From Azotosporobacter soli (GTDB lineage: Bacteria > Bacillota > Negativicutes > SG130), in contig NZ_JAUAOA010000003.1 in assembly GCF_030542965.1 (NCBI RefSeq), positions 124,001 to 188,000 on the forward strand: a stretch of DNA of 64,000 nucleotides, in the 5' to 3' direction. The notes under the pieces were generated by a model. The model was not told where the DNA came from and made no database searches. It worked only from the letters and a program-made list of their open reading frames with translations. Within the stretch, counting starts at the first letter, position 1. Each line of letters opens with the position of its first letter. Positions 42,035-51,665 of the stretch are shown in pieces. The translations under genes and the position numbers were made by a program.

Positions 42035-42808
42035 TTAGGCCAATATGCGCGGCAAAAAGCCTTTTTTCAACATCACGTAGGAGACCGGACGGTCATGGTG
42101 AAAGATCGGGATACGGCGGATTGCCAACTGGTCACTGAAGGTGGTAAAGCCGGAACGGGTCGAAAACCCGCCGCAGTAACCGGACTGCGCGGCGAGTTCG
42201 AGCGTTTTCTCGCTGTAGCTGCCGCAGGGATAGGCGACGAAATGAACGGCCTGGCCCAGCAGTTGTTCCAGTTCGTCGCGCGAATGCGCCAGTTCGGCGA
42301 CCGCTTCGCTCTGCGTCAGCTCGGCCAAGGGCCGGTGCGTCATCGTGTGCGAACCGAAGTCCATTCCGGCGCGCTGCATCTCTTTGATCTGCGCCGGTGA
42401 AATTCGCTCCGCGTCCTGCAGCATGCCCGCAATGATATAGAAGCTGGCCGTCAGGCCATACTGCTGCAGAATCGGAAATGCGTTCGTATAGTTGTCCAGG
42501 TACCCGTCGTCGAAGGTGATCATGACCGGACGATCCGGTAATTTGGCGTCCTTATCCTGCAAACGGCGACGAACCTGTGCCAAAGAAAGAGTATTGTAGC
42601 CTTCACGCTGCAAGAAAGCCATATCCCGTCTGAAATGTTCGACGCTGACGGTAAGATCATCTTTTTCCAAGCCGACACGGTGATAGAGAAGAACCGGGAC
42701 GCTGTCAAAGATCCGTTGCCAAACTCCAGGCTCCGGCAGCACCGAACTGGCGGCCACAGCCGCCATCGTTCCGGCGCAGCCAAGTAAAAACTGACGTCTG
42801 CTAAGCAT
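42035..42808 (-). CDS. Exported polysaccharide deacetylase family protein
   Basis: The 257-residue protein contains the NodB-type domain: VLLYHRV, MITFDDGYLDNYTNAFPIL (catalytic Asp-Asp), SHTMTHRPLAEL (metal histidines) and VAYPCGSYSEKT. The N-terminus MLSRRQFLLGCAG looks like a twin-arginine or lipoprotein-type signal. It probably removes acetyl groups from a cell-envelope glycan, in agreement with the neighbouring LCP gene. Confidence 0.92.
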   Translation of the reverse strand: MLSRRQFLLGCAGTMAAVAASSVLPEPGVWQRIFDSVPVLLYHRVGLEKDDLTVSVEHFRRDMAFLQREGYNTLSLAQVRRRLQDKDAKLPDRPVMITFDDGYLDNYTNAFPILQQYGLTASFYIIAGMLQDAERISPAQIKEMQRAGMDFGSHTMTHRPLAELTQSEAVAELAHSRDELEQLLGQAVHFVAYPCGSYSEKTLELAAQSGYCGGFSTRSGFTTFSDQLAIRRIPIFHHDRPVSYVMLKKGFLPRILA

Positions 42809-42916
42809 CCCAACCTCCTCGACTTCGCTAAATTCTTTATCTATATTACTGCTTTCATGCTAAAATGACAATATAGCAGCGACAAAAAAGAGACGACCTG
42901 CGCCGTCTCTTCGCGT

Positions 42917-43393
42917 TTAGCGTTTTTTGCGCCCGATCGTCAAGGTTCCAAGCGCCTCTTCATTTTTCACATTCAAGGCCGCCAGTTGTGATTCATAGCT
43001 CTCCGATACGATCTCCACTTCCGGCTCCGGCAAGGGTACGACGGCGTTGAGGACTTTTTTTATTTTTTCATCGTCAAACGGTTTGCGAATAAAATATTCC
43101 GCGCCGTATTTAAAACATTGCTTAATGAACTCGCCCTGCCCCATCGCGGAAACCATAATGACTTTCGCCTTAGGGTCCATCTTTTTAATATATTGCAAGC
43201 AATCCACGCCGTCCATTTCCGGCATTGTGATATCAAGCAAGACGGCATCGGGTCGGAGATACTGGTATTTTTCGATCGCTTCCTTGCCGTCGGCCGCTTC
43301 CCCCACAACCTGGTAGCCAAACTGCTCTACCGTATTACGTAATTTCAACCGCATGAAAAGCACATCATCCACGATCAACAATCGGTTATTCAT
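42917..43393 (-). CDS. CheY-like response regulator with C-terminal extension
   Basis: The 158-residue protein begins with a receiver domain (LLIVDDVLFMRLKLRNTV; phospho-aspartate in VLLDITMPEMDG near residue 53; VSAMGQ and the RKPF lysine) and ends with an unassigned tail of about 35 residues (VEIVSESYESQLAALNV...). It has no DNA-binding domain, so it acts by protein contact, perhaps in chemotaxis-like signalling. ATG 43393 follows AAGGAGGA. No kinase gene is adjacent. Confidence 0.92.
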   Translation of the reverse strand: MNNRLLIVDDVLFMRLKLRNTVEQFGYQVVGEAADGKEAIEKYQYLRPDAVLLDITMPEMDGVDCLQYIKKMDPKAKVIMVSAMGQGEFIKQCFKYGAEYFIRKPFDDEKIKKVLNAVVPLPEPEVEIVSESYESQLAALNVKNEEALGTLTIGRKKR

Positions 43394-43494
43394 TGCCGTC
43401 CTCCTTCTACCCTTCGCCTGCAGAAAACACTTACTCTTATCGTATATTCTATTATCAATCGAATCATTATTCAATTTATTTTATTTTTTTAATC

Positions 43495-43516
43495 GGATAT
43501 TCTTTGGATATTCTTT
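43495..43516. repeat. 11-bp tandem repeat in a divergent promoter region
   Basis: GGATATTCTTT occurs twice head to tail within the AT-rich 210-bp gap between the response regulator and TPR genes. A TATAAT for the TPR gene lies about 45 bp further on. No other element is evident in this gap. Confidence 0.5.
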
Positions 43517-43604
43517 TTAAAAACCCTTTCCTTTTTCGGCAGGGTTTCTTCGCTTCGCGTTGTATAATAGGAAGGGTGAGCTCAAATGACGCAGGAGGTC
43601 CAAA

Positions 43605-44426
43605 ATGAAAACAACCCTTCACCGTATCTTCTTTCTTTTTACCTGCTTGTTTTTCTTCCTCTGCTCCCCTCTAGCAGCGCAGGAAGCTGCAAGCGATCCC
43701 AATCAGCTGCTTGCCGACTATAGCACGGCTTTGGCCGTTACGCCGGACAACGATGATCTCTACGCCAAACGCGGCGAAATTTACTTTAACCAAGGCCGCT
43801 TTGACCTCGCGCTAAGCGATTTCACGCGCGCCATCGAAATAAACCCCTCTAATGTCGGCGCACTGAGCTGGCGCGGGTATCTGTATGAAAAAACCGGCAG
43901 CGTCGAACTGGCTATTGCCGATTATAGCCAGGCCATCATCGGTGATCCGGCTTACGCCTATCCCCATATCCGACGTGGGCAGCTTCTCTTCACCAAGGGA
44001 CAAGCCGATGAGGCGATTGCCGACTACAGCCAGGCGATCGAGCTTGAACCGCAGTCGGCCGAGCCCTATGTCAGCCGAGGCATCATCTACCGCAACAAAG
44101 GCTTAATTGACGCCGCGATCGCCGACTATTCAAAGGCCATCGAACTGAATCCGCGCTATCCGGTCGCCTATTTCAACCGCGCCGTCGCTTACAGCAAACA
44201 AAGCCGTTTTGATTTGGCGATCAACGACTACAACAAAGTTCTTGAGCTCGATCCGCATGATACACTGGCTTATTTTAACAAAGCCGTTGCCTGTGAACAA
44301 GTGCAGGATTACTCTGAAGCAATCCGTGCCTATCAGCTCTTTATCCAACATTCCCCCGAACAAACCGGTTCCAAGCTCGACTATGCACGCATCCGCCTCC
44401 AGGAACTGGCAGGCATCATCCTATAG
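43605..44426 (+). CDS. Exported tetratricopeptide repeat protein
   Basis: The 273-residue protein has a signal peptide (hydrophobic residues about 8-24, cleavage near LAAQ) and about six TPR units of 34 residues (DLYAKRGEIYFNQGRFDLALSDFTRAIEINP and successors). TPR units mediate protein contacts, here in the periplasm or on the envelope. AGGAGG precedes the ATG. The ybaK gene follows after 23 bp and is probably co-transcribed, though no functional link is evident. Confidence 0.93.
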   Translation: MKTTLHRIFFLFTCLFFFLCSPLAAQEAASDPNQLLADYSTALAVTPDNDDLYAKRGEIYFNQGRFDLALSDFTRAIEINPSNVGALSWRGYLYEKTGSVELAIADYSQAIIGDPAYAYPHIRRGQLLFTKGQADEAIADYSQAIELEPQSAEPYVSRGIIYRNKGLIDAAIADYSKAIELNPRYPVAYFNRAVAYSKQSRFDLAINDYNKVLELDPHDTLAYFNKAVACEQVQDYSEAIRAYQLFIQHSPEQTGSKLDYARIRLQELAGIIL

Positions 44427-44449
44427 CAACTTCGAGGAGGTCTTTTCTT

Positions 44450-44908
44450 ATGCCGCTGAAAAGGATTCAGGATTTTCTTATACAGCATCCCGATCTAAGC
44501 GTCACTTATTTTGATCAGAGTACGCATACCTCAGAGCTTGCCGCCGCTGCGCTCGGCGTCAGTCCGGCCCAAATCGCCAAAACATTGGTCTTTCTCGCTG
44601 ACGCGGCGCCGTTGCTCGTCGTCACCTGCGGCGACAAAAAAATTGACAGCCGCAAACTGGCTAAAACGGTCGGCGCCAAGAAGATCCGCTTTGCCGACGC
44701 CGAAACCGCTGAGACGGCCACCGGCTTTCCGCCCGGCGGCGTTTCGCCGATCGGCCTGCTGAACGAGATTCCTCTCTATCTTGACCGGAGCCTTTGGGAT
44801 TTCGCCACGGTCTATACGGCCGCCGGCACCGCCAACTCTGCTTTGCCGCTCAGTCCGGACCGGCTGAAAGAATTGACTGGCGCAAACGTGATCGACGTCT
44901 GCAAATAA
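44450..44908 (+). CDS. ybaK: YbaK/EbsC-type aminoacyl-tRNA deacylase
   Basis: YbaK clears mischarged Cys-tRNA(Pro). The 152-residue protein has the family features: HTSELAAAALGVSPAQIAKTLVF, VTCGDKKIDSRKLAK with the conserved lysine, TGFPPGGVSPIGL, and a final AAGTANSALPLSPDRL. GAGGAGG precedes the ATG. It is followed by a strong terminator. Confidence 0.95.
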   Translation: MPLKRIQDFLIQHPDLSVTYFDQSTHTSELAAAALGVSPAQIAKTLVFLADAAPLLVVTCGDKKIDSRKLAKTVGAKKIRFADAETAETATGFPPGGVSPIGLLNEIPLYLDRSLWDFATVYTAAGTANSALPLSPDRLKELTGANVIDVCK

Positions 44909-44920
44909 GACGCAAGAAGC

Positions 44921-44970
44921 GAACGGCAGCAACGCACCTACGAGGTTGGTTGCTGCCGTTCTTTTCTTTT
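44921..44970 (+). terminator. Terminator of the TPR-ybaK unit
   Basis: GAACGGCAGCAAC pairs with GTTGCTGCCGTTC and is followed by TTTTCTTTT. Confidence 0.85.
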
Positions 44971-45169
44971 CCTCCTCTTGCCTAAAATATTTTTCTAAAT
45001 GCTACAACTTAACACTTGCTTTTCCTAATTTTACCTACTATTATTAGTACTCGTGCGCATTATTTTAATGATAAATTAACCGGCTTGCGGCGCAATCCCG
45101 CAAGGTATTTTTCGCTTCATGCCGAAAGAAAACAATATATCGTAGGCAAGTACAAAACAGGAGGCTATC

Positions 45170-46054
45170 ATGCACCCCAAAACACAGAAAAAAATCAAAA
45201 AGATGTTGATCCAATACATCGTTGTCACCATCGGTTGCATTCTCTGCAGCATCGCAATCAATTTCTTTTTCGTGCCGCATCAGCTGCTCAGCGGCGGCAT
45301 CAGCGGCTTGGCCATCATTATCTTCTATCTGTTCAATTTGCCAATCGGTGCGCAAATTCTGGCGATGAACATCCCGCTTCTTTACGCCGCCTATCGCCTG
45401 ATCGGCAAGAGCTATGCCGTTCACACCGTATTCGGCACGCTAATGTTTTCGTTTATGGTCGATGCCATTAAGCCTTTCGCGACTGTACCGATTGACGATC
45501 CAATCCTGGCGGCCTTGACCGGCGGCATCTTATCCGGACTTGGAGCCGGCTTGATTTTCCGCGTCAACGGCAGCAGCGGCGGCATGGACATCGTCGCCGC
45601 CATCATCAAAAAATATTATTCCTTTAATATGGGCTTTGTCAGTTTCTCTTTCAATTGTCTGATCACAATGATAGCCGCCTTCTTTTTCGGCCTCAAGTTG
45701 GCGATCCTGACGCTGATTGCCATGTACATTACCGCTACGTTGACAGACAAGGTCGTAGAAGGGATCAACCGAAAAAAGACTGTGTTTATCGTTTCCTATC
45801 GTTCGACTGAGATTGCGGCTGCCATTCTCGATGAAATCGGCCGCGGCGCTACGATTTTGCACGGCGAAGGCGCCTTCACGCACCAGTCTAAGCAGGTCAT
45901 TTTCGTCGTCGTCAGCCTGACGCAAATCGCGCAGATTAAGTTTATCGTCGAAGAAGTCGATCCGCTGGCTTTTGTCATCGTCACCGATGCCGCTGAAGTG
46001 ATGGGACGAGGTTTCACTTTACCCGGTACGCGACCCGCGCAGTCTAAATCCTGA
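45170..46054 (+). CDS. YitT family membrane protein (DUF161 + DUF2179)
   Basis: The 294-residue protein has five to six membrane segments in the first 200 residues (SIAINFFFVPHQLLSGGISGLAII, GGILSGLGAGLIFRVNGSSGG) and a C-terminal cytoplasmic DUF2179 domain (FIVSYRSTEIAAAILDEIGRGATILHGEGAFT). The family is widespread in Firmicutes but its substrate is unknown. AGGAGG precedes the ATG. The 260-bp gap before it holds the ybaK terminator and a leader hairpin at about 45083-45104 (CTTGCGG/CCGCAAG). Confidence 0.92.
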   Translation: MHPKTQKKIKKMLIQYIVVTIGCILCSIAINFFFVPHQLLSGGISGLAIIIFYLFNLPIGAQILAMNIPLLYAAYRLIGKSYAVHTVFGTLMFSFMVDAIKPFATVPIDDPILAALTGGILSGLGAGLIFRVNGSSGGMDIVAAIIKKYYSFNMGFVSFSFNCLITMIAAFFFGLKLAILTLIAMYITATLTDKVVEGINRKKTVFIVSYRSTEIAAAILDEIGRGATILHGEGAFTHQSKQVIFVVVSLTQIAQIKFIVEEVDPLAFVIVTDAAEVMGRGFTLPGTRPAQSKS

Positions 46055-46061
46055 TTCACTC

Positions 46062-46100
46062 GGACATCACCCTGTAGCGCAACAAGGTGGTGTCCCTTTT
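46062..46100 (+). terminator. Terminator of the YitT gene
   Basis: GGACATCACC pairs with GGTGGTGTCC (with G-U), followed by TTTT. Confidence 0.75.
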
Positions 46101-46215
46101 CATATTTTCAACGGCAATTAGAAGGAAATAATCGGAAATAAGCGAAGCACTTAGTAAACATCATTTTTATCCCGTTCAAACACCGCCCAGCATAGCAACA
46201 AGAGGAGGATTCATC

Positions 46216-47493
46216 ATGTTAGGAAGCCATAAAAAATTCGCCCAGCCTGCGCCCGGTTCTTACGGCGGCAACAGTCGCGTCGCTCCTTCTTTCCTGTCGA
46301 TGGATAGTGCATCATTAGGCTATCTGGCGGAGCTTCGCCCCATTATCGAGAAAAACCTCGATCTGATCACGAACACGTTTTATCAGCGCCTGACTATGGT
46401 TCCCGAGGTGGAAGCCTTCATCCGTCAACACGCCACGATTGAACGCTTAAAAGGGACGCTGCGCGGTTTTTTGCAAACGCTATATGAACCAAAGATCACA
46501 TCCGCTTACTTGGCGCATTTGCAACGCATCGGCGAAGTTCACAATCGGATCAAATTGCCGGCCGAGTGGTTTTTGCTGGCCACCGGGACCTTGAAACAAA
46601 GCATTTTGCCGTTCATTATTGACGCCTATCGGACTGACGCGCAACATCTGCGCAACGTCCTTGCCGCCTTCGATCAGATCGTACAGCTCGTTCAGGCCGA
46701 AGTCAATCAGTCCTTCATCAACTCCTATGCGAAAGAAATCGATAAAAAGGACGAACTGGAAGCGATGTTTCGCGAACAGGCTGCTACCGTCGCCCGCGTA
46801 CAGGACGCCAGTCAAACGCTGGCCGCAACAGCTGAAGAAACCAGTGCTTCGGCTGCACAGATGGCCCACTCGGCCAAACAAATCAAGGAGGCCTCCGATC
46901 TGGCCCGCCAAGAAGCGGATCGCGCAAAAGCCGCTTCCACAACCGGCGAGCAGGAAAGCAAGGAAACCAGCGTCCAGGTTACGCAGATGATCGACGCTAA
47001 CCAGGAAGCATTGAAAAAAGTGGCATCGCTCGAATCGACCTCCAAATCCGTCGCGATGATCGTCCAGACCATCACCGGCATCGCCAGTCAGACCAATTTG
47101 CTGGCGCTCAACGCCGCCATTGAAGCGGCGCGTGCCGGCGAAGCAGGACGCGGTTTCGCCGTCGTCGCCGAAGAAGTCCGCAAACTGGCCGAACAAAGCG
47201 GTAATGCCGCCAACGAAATCGTCGATCTGATCAAAAAGAACAATGACTCCACCAACGAAGTGGTCAGCAGCATGCGCGACCAGGCGGTCACGATGGAAAC
47301 GGTCGGTCAGTCGGCGAAAAAAATGGCCGACAGTATGGCTTTGATTTCCACCTCGATTACCAGCAACTACAACCAGATGCAAAGCATCAACACGTCAGTC
47401 AGCTCACTGGCAACGACCTCGCATGAGATCGAAAACGCGTCGGAAGAAGTGGCTCGTGCAGCGACCAATCTGTCTTCCATGGTCGTTAAGTAA
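46216..47493 (+). CDS. Globin-coupled methyl-accepting chemotaxis protein (HemAT-like)
   Basis: Residues about 25-180 form a sensor globin ([20 protein letters not shown]; proximal heme ligand H109 in [16 protein letters not shown]). Residues about 200-425 form the methyl-accepting signalling hairpin with the tip [39 protein letters not shown]. There is no membrane segment, so it senses oxygen, CO or NO in the cytoplasm and signals to CheA. AGAGGAGG precedes the ATG. No che genes are in the window. Confidence 0.95.
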   Translation: MLGSHKKFAQPAPGSYGGNSRVAPSFLSMDSASLGYLAELRPIIEKNLDLITNTFYQRLTMVPEVEAFIRQHATIERLKGTLRGFLQTLYEPKITSAYLAHLQRIGEVHNRIKLPAEWFLLATGTLKQSILPFIIDAYRTDAQHLRNVLAAFDQIVQLVQAEVNQSFINSYAKEIDKKDELEAMFREQAATVARVQDASQTLAATAEETSASAAQMAHSAKQIKEASDLARQEADRAKAASTTGEQESKETSVQVTQMIDANQEALKKVASLESTSKSVAMIVQTITGIASQTNLLALNAAIEAARAGEAGRGFAVVAEEVRKLAEQSGNAANEIVDLIKKNNDSTNEVVSSMRDQAVTMETVGQSAKKMADSMALISTSITSNYNQMQSINTSVSSLATTSHEIENASEEVARAATNLSSMVVK

Positions 47494-47500
47494 ATATAAG

Positions 47501-47547
47501 AAAGAGGCTGTCGCCGCTGGAAACCCCAGCTGCGACAGCCTCTTTTT
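47501..47547 (+). terminator. Bidirectional terminator
   Basis: AAAGAGGCTGTCGC pairs with GCGACAGCCTCTTT, with an inner CTGG/CCAG, and a T run. Confidence 0.87.
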
Positions 47548-47553
47548 AGTTTT

Positions 47554-47760
47554 TTAACGTTCGCGATTAAAAGTTTTGGCATAATCGTTGCTTTGCTGAC
47601 ACAGCAGCATATACTGCTGGCGGATCTGATCGATGACGTCTCTGCGAATCTTGCAGTCCTGCGGCACCGTATCGAGGATGCCAGTCAGACGCTCCATTTC
47701 GTCGGCCACTTTGCGAACACCCTTAACCGTTTCTTTTGCACAATCCCGTTGCGTAAACAT
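47554..47760 (-). CDS. Small helical hypothetical protein
   Basis: The 68-residue protein is charged and helical throughout (KETVKGVRKVADEMERLTGILDTVPQDCKIRRDVIDQIRQQYMLLCQQ), with three cysteines and no membrane segment. A GGAAAGGATGATGG-type site precedes the ATG. It ends against the terminator shared with the globin-coupled receptor. The function is unknown. Confidence 0.6.
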   Translation of the reverse strand: MFTQRDCAKETVKGVRKVADEMERLTGILDTVPQDCKIRRDVIDQIRQQYMLLCQQSNDYAKTFNRER

Positions 47761-47928
47761 AAATCCATCATCCTTTCCATTAAGGAAATTTTTTTCTTCT
47801 GCCTTACTGTCATAACTAAATGAGCGTAAAACCGGAAACGATGGCTTTTACTGAAAATTGCAACTTTGCTATGTAATATAGATTCGCCTCATAGCGGCCG
47901 TCTTCCTCTTTCGCACAGAAATAAATTA

Positions 47929-48678
47929 TCAGTCCCCGCTACTTTCATCGCGCAGCAAAAACAGACCGATGTAAAGCACTAGGGGTATCGTCTTGCGTAG
48001 CGCCGGCCCCTGCAAATCGCTCACGGTCCAGCCAATGGAAACCGCCCAGGCGGCCGGTCCAAGCCATTCGGCCCAGAGTGGAATTTTTTTCACCACTTCC
48101 TGAATCAAACGTTTGCCAAGTCCCTTGCCAATAAATCCGGCAATCGCAGTCAGCGCCAGATCCGCGATGATTTTTTCTACCACCTTGGAGCCAAAAAACT
48201 GCAGCAATAGCGGCGCTGATACGCGAAGCGCATTGCGTTTAAAAAAATCATTGATTTCTTCCTGCGGCACGCCGACGCCTGCTAAAACCTTACGCTGTTT
48301 GTCGCCGTCAAGGCTGGCAAAATGCTGACCGACATACGCTTTCACCAATTCCGTCAGCTTCGCCTCCTCGTCGCTAAAGAGCGGCAGCGCGATTTTCAGC
48401 GTACGTGCCACATCCTGAATCATTTCATCCCAGCTTACGCCCGGCTCCTGCCCAAGCGCCTTACGCGCCAAATAAGCAGCGTCCGCACTGCCGAGATAAC
48501 GAATCTCTCGTTCCAAGACGCCGCAAAGTTCCTCTACCGCCGCCGTCGAGTGATCCACTTCCACGGCCAGCAGTTTTTCCTTCAAAACACGGCTATCCGC
48601 CAAACTCAGTCCATCGCTGATGACTTCAACCAAAAATCGATAATCGGCAAACGACATTCTGCGCAAAATTTCCTGCAT
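47929..48678 (-). CDS. YaaW-like protein (UPF0174/DUF3944 type)
   Basis: The 249-residue protein resembles Escherichia coli YaaW in layout: an N-terminal helical region with VLEREIRYLGSADAAYLARKALG, a middle charged part, and a C-terminal hydrophobic region of two to three segments (LALTAIAGFIGKGLGKRL, WLGPAAWAVSIGWTVSDLQGPALRKTIPLVLYIGLFLL split). The family has no known function. It is a stand-alone gene with an AT-rich upstream side; assignment rests on my recall of the family pattern. Confidence 0.55.
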   Translation of the reverse strand: MQEILRRMSFADYRFLVEVISDGLSLADSRVLKEKLLAVEVDHSTAAVEELCGVLEREIRYLGSADAAYLARKALGQEPGVSWDEMIQDVARTLKIALPLFSDEEAKLTELVKAYVGQHFASLDGDKQRKVLAGVGVPQEEINDFFKRNALRVSAPLLLQFFGSKVVEKIIADLALTAIAGFIGKGLGKRLIQEVVKKIPLWAEWLGPAAWAVSIGWTVSDLQGPALRKTIPLVLYIGLFLLRDESSGD

Positions 48679-48772
48679 CGGTAATACCTCCCCGTATACG
48701 GCTCTATCTAATGACAGTTAGCCGTCGGGCCTGGTAAATCCTGCTTATCTCCTTTTCATGCGCGCTTCGCTT

Positions 48773-49309
48773 TCACCATCTCTCATAACGGACGATTTCC
48801 TCGAGTGGTTTACGCGGCCGCGCAGCCGGATTTTCTGCGGCGTAGCCAAGCGTAAGAATGCCGACGACATATTTATCCGCCGGAATATGCAAAATCGGTC
48901 GGATCTCCTTTTGCGTAAACCAGGCAACCCAACACGTGGCCAGACCTAAATTGACCGCCTCAAGCATCATCTGCGTTATCGCGATCGACGTATCGCGTAT
49001 GATTTGCTTCACTTCTTCCTCTGCGCTGTTTTCATCCACTTCGATCGCTACCTCTTCTTTTATTCGCGAACGAATGTCGGCCACGCAGACAATAAAGACC
49101 GGTGCGGATACCATCCATTTTTGCTGATTGGATACTTCCGCCAGTTTTTCCTTGCTCTCTTTTGACTTTACCACGATAAAACGCCATGGCTGCGTATTGC
49201 TGCCTGAAGGCGCCAGTCTGCCGCTTTCCAATAATTGAATGATCTTTTCCTCCTCAACCGCGTTATCCAGATAGTTTCTTACGCTTCTGCGCATTTTAAT
49301 CTCTTCCAT
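48773..49309 (-). CDS. Nitroreductase family protein
   Basis: The 178-residue FMN enzyme has MRRSVRNYLDN, APSGSNTQPWRFIVV and LGLATCWVAWF signatures. It reduces an unknown substrate with NAD(P)H or a ferredoxin. ATG 49309 is taken as start; a GTG at 49318 is possible, with AAAGGGG lying between. It is 25 bp downstream of an APC permease gene on the same strand and might share its transcript. Confidence 0.92.
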   Translation of the reverse strand: MEEIKMRRSVRNYLDNAVEEEKIIQLLESGRLAPSGSNTQPWRFIVVKSKESKEKLAEVSNQQKWMVSAPVFIVCVADIRSRIKEEVAIEVDENSAEEEVKQIIRDTSIAITQMMLEAVNLGLATCWVAWFTQKEIRPILHIPADKYVVGILTLGYAAENPAARPRKPLEEIVRYERW

Positions 49310-49343
49310 GCTGTTCACTTACCCCTTTCTTTTTTATCTTTTG

Positions 49344-50618
49344 CTAAAATTGCTGCAACCGACCTTTTTCAGCCTGCGCTTCTTGCTGACCTGATGCCCA
49401 CCAGCCGATCGCACCCAGTACAGCCGGATAGAGCATGACCCAGCCGGTAAACAGGTACACCGCTACACAAACGGCCAACGACAGCGCGGCGCAAGATTGC
49501 CCGAAGCCCTTCGGCAGTAATTTTACCGCCGCCGCCATCGCAATGATGTAGAGCGCAATAAAGATTGCACTGGGAAATTGAATCAATTCCTTGATATCCC
49601 ACTGAAAAAATTCTCCGGCCAGCAAAAGGGAAGCGGAAACCGGAAACAACAGGAGCAGCACGCGATGCGGCGTTTGATATTTCGGGTGCAATTCGGCAAA
49701 CCAAGGCAAGAAAGCGCCTTCGCGCGCCTGCGCAAACACCAGTCGCGAAAAACCGGCCACATAAGTATGAATCGTCGCATAACAGGATGCCGCGCCGAGC
49801 AACGCAACCAGTAATCCTGCGCCGCGTCCCCATCCGCCTTCAACCATGCTGGCCAGCGCCGTCATCTTATCCGGCCCAAGATAAACGCCCGTTCCAACCG
49901 TGACCAGTGCCAACAGCAGGTACAAGCCATTGACAATCAACAGCGACCAGCCCAGACTAAGACGAATATCGCGCGCCGGGTCACGAAACTCTTCCGCCAG
50001 ATGGCCAATCATCTCCCAGCCGACATAAGCCCAAAATAAAAGCGTCATCGCCACCCCGACCGGTTGCCATCCATGCGGCGCCATCGGCTGAAAAGCCTCC
50101 GCCCGAACATTCGGCATAGCCGTAAGCACCGCCGCCAGCAACACCAACGCAATCGCTCCGACAACCGCCATCTGAACCGCGCCGGAAATTTGAATGCCGC
50201 GGTAATTAAAACCGACCGCCAAGGCCAGCATCGCAAGCGCCAACCAGGTCACGCCGCTGCTGCCAAGTCCCAGATAACTGCCCAGATAATGCGCGCCAAT
50301 CAGTGAAACAATCGGTGCGCCAAAAGGAACCGTGCCGAGAAACAACCAACCTGTCGCCGCACCGCAGCGTGCGCCGAATGCCTGTCTGGCGTACGCGGCG
50401 ATGCCGCCCGCTTCCGGCCAGCGCGCCGCCAGTTTTGCCAGCGCGACCACCATCGGCACTGTCAGTACGCCCATCAAAAACCAGCTGACGAGTGAAGCCG
50501 GCCCCGCCAGCTCCGCAGCCAATACCGGCAGTACCAATATACCCGAGCCCAGCACCGCGCCGACCGTCATTGCGACGCCTTGCCGCCACGTGATGCTGCG
50601 TTTCAATTTTAGTTCCAT
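49344..50618 (-). CDS. APC-family amino acid permease (YjeH-like)
   Basis: The 424-residue protein has 11-12 hydrophobic segments; it starts ITWRQGVAMTVGAVLGSGILVLPVLAAELAGPASLVSW, like the YjeH (L-methionine and branched-chain amino acid exporter) group. ATG 50618 follows GGGAGGAG. It is divergent from a LysR regulator, which probably controls it. Direction of transport is inferred from resemblance only. Confidence 0.9.
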   Translation of the reverse strand: MELKLKRSITWRQGVAMTVGAVLGSGILVLPVLAAELAGPASLVSWFLMGVLTVPMVVALAKLAARWPEAGGIAAYARQAFGARCGAATGWLFLGTVPFGAPIVSLIGAHYLGSYLGLGSSGVTWLALAMLALAVGFNYRGIQISGAVQMAVVGAIALVLLAAVLTAMPNVRAEAFQPMAPHGWQPVGVAMTLLFWAYVGWEMIGHLAEEFRDPARDIRLSLGWSLLIVNGLYLLLALVTVGTGVYLGPDKMTALASMVEGGWGRGAGLLVALLGAASCYATIHTYVAGFSRLVFAQAREGAFLPWFAELHPKYQTPHRVLLLLFPVSASLLLAGEFFQWDIKELIQFPSAIFIALYIIAMAAAVKLLPKGFGQSCAALSLAVCVAVYLFTGWVMLYPAVLGAIGWWASGQQEAQAEKGRLQQF

Positions 50619-50673
50619 CTTGACTCCTCCCGTCGCTGCCATTGTTTTTTCTGGAAATTCTTTGTCTTGTTTG

Positions 50674-50706
50674 TTATACTATCACAAAGCTTGCAATTCG
50701 GTATAA
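50674..50706. promoter_or_regulatory. Possible LysR operator between permease and lysR genes
   Basis: TTATAC (50674-50679) and GTATAA (50701-50706) are inverted and 21 bp apart in the 141-bp divergent gap. The layout suits a LysR-type site overlapping both promoters. The arms are short. Confidence 0.4.
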
Positions 50707-50759
50707 TTGATTGTTTCAATGCACTACTTCATTTTTTTCGATACGAGGAGGTTTTTGAA

Positions 50760-51662
50760 ATGGAACTGCGTCAGCTGAAAACCTTTGCGGCGATTGTCCG
50801 CTACGGCAGCTTCACCGCGGCAGCGCAAGCGCTTGATTATGCACAGTCGACCATCACCAGCCAGATTCAGGCGCTGGAAGCGCATCTCGACACCCGTTTA
50901 TTCGAACGTCTCAACCGTCAGGCAAAACTCACACAGGCCGGTGAAACGCTCTATCTGTATGCCGAACGTTTGCTGCGTCTGGCCGATGAAACGGAAAATG
51001 CGCTGGCGGACGCCACGCTGCCGAAAGGACGCCTGGTGGTCGGCGTGCCCGAATCGCTCTGCGTCAATCGCCTGCCGACGCTCTTTAAGGAATACCAGTC
51101 CCTTTACAGCGCCGTCAACATCCAGCTTCGCTTCGACACCTGCTGCAACTTTCGCAGCGGACTGCGCAAGGGAGATATCGATATCGCGCTCCTGCTCGAC
51201 GTTCCGCTCGACGAGCCCGATTTGGTCATCCAACCGCTCTTCGACGAGCCGATGGTTATCCTCGCCGCTCCGGAACATCCGCTGGCCAAGCGCAAACGCG
51301 TCACGCCAACCGATCTGAACGATCAGGCGCTCTTATTGACGGAAACAGGCTGCAGCTACCGCCGCCTCTTCGATCACATGCTCAGCTCCTATGCCGTGAC
51401 GCCGCGCTCGATCCTTGAGATCGACAGCGTCGAAGTCCTGCGCCAGTTTGCCCTCAGCGGTCTTGGCCTTACCTTCCTCTCACGCCAACTGGTCAAAGAC
51501 GATCTGGCGGACGGACGTCTGGTCGCACTCGCCTGGCAGGGACCTCCCTTTCCGATCCGCGCCCAACTGATCCATCACCGCGACAAATGGCTCTCCCCCG
51601 CTTTACAGGCGTTCCTCGCCCTGTTTCGCGAGCGCCTGACCGCCGCTGAATTCAAGAAATGA
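50760..51662 (+). CDS. LysR-family transcriptional regulator
   Basis: The 300-residue protein has the LysR winged helix (MELRQLKTFAAIVRYGSFTAAAQALDYAQSTITSQIQALE) and a C-terminal type 2 periplasmic-binding domain that holds the inducer. ATG 50760 follows GAGGAGG. It probably regulates the divergent APC permease. Confidence 0.94.
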   Translation: MELRQLKTFAAIVRYGSFTAAAQALDYAQSTITSQIQALEAHLDTRLFERLNRQAKLTQAGETLYLYAERLLRLADETENALADATLPKGRLVVGVPESLCVNRLPTLFKEYQSLYSAVNIQLRFDTCCNFRSGLRKGDIDIALLLDVPLDEPDLVIQPLFDEPMVILAAPEHPLAKRKRVTPTDLNDQALLLTETGCSYRRLFDHMLSSYAVTPRSILEIDSVEVLRQFALSGLGLTFLSRQLVKDDLADGRLVALAWQGPPFPIRAQLIHHRDKWLSPALQAFLALFRERLTAAEFKK

Positions 51663-51665
51663 GAA

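Noticed and set aside
43510-43560. Terminator-like AAACCCT/AGGGTTT hairpin before the TPR gene
   Set aside because: The stem is 7 bp with a 13-nt loop and there is no gene for it to terminate.
46480-47382. 300-codon frame antisense to the globin-coupled receptor
   Set aside because: The receptor has a complete domain architecture; the antisense frame is a low-complexity by-product of its alanine-rich coiled coil.
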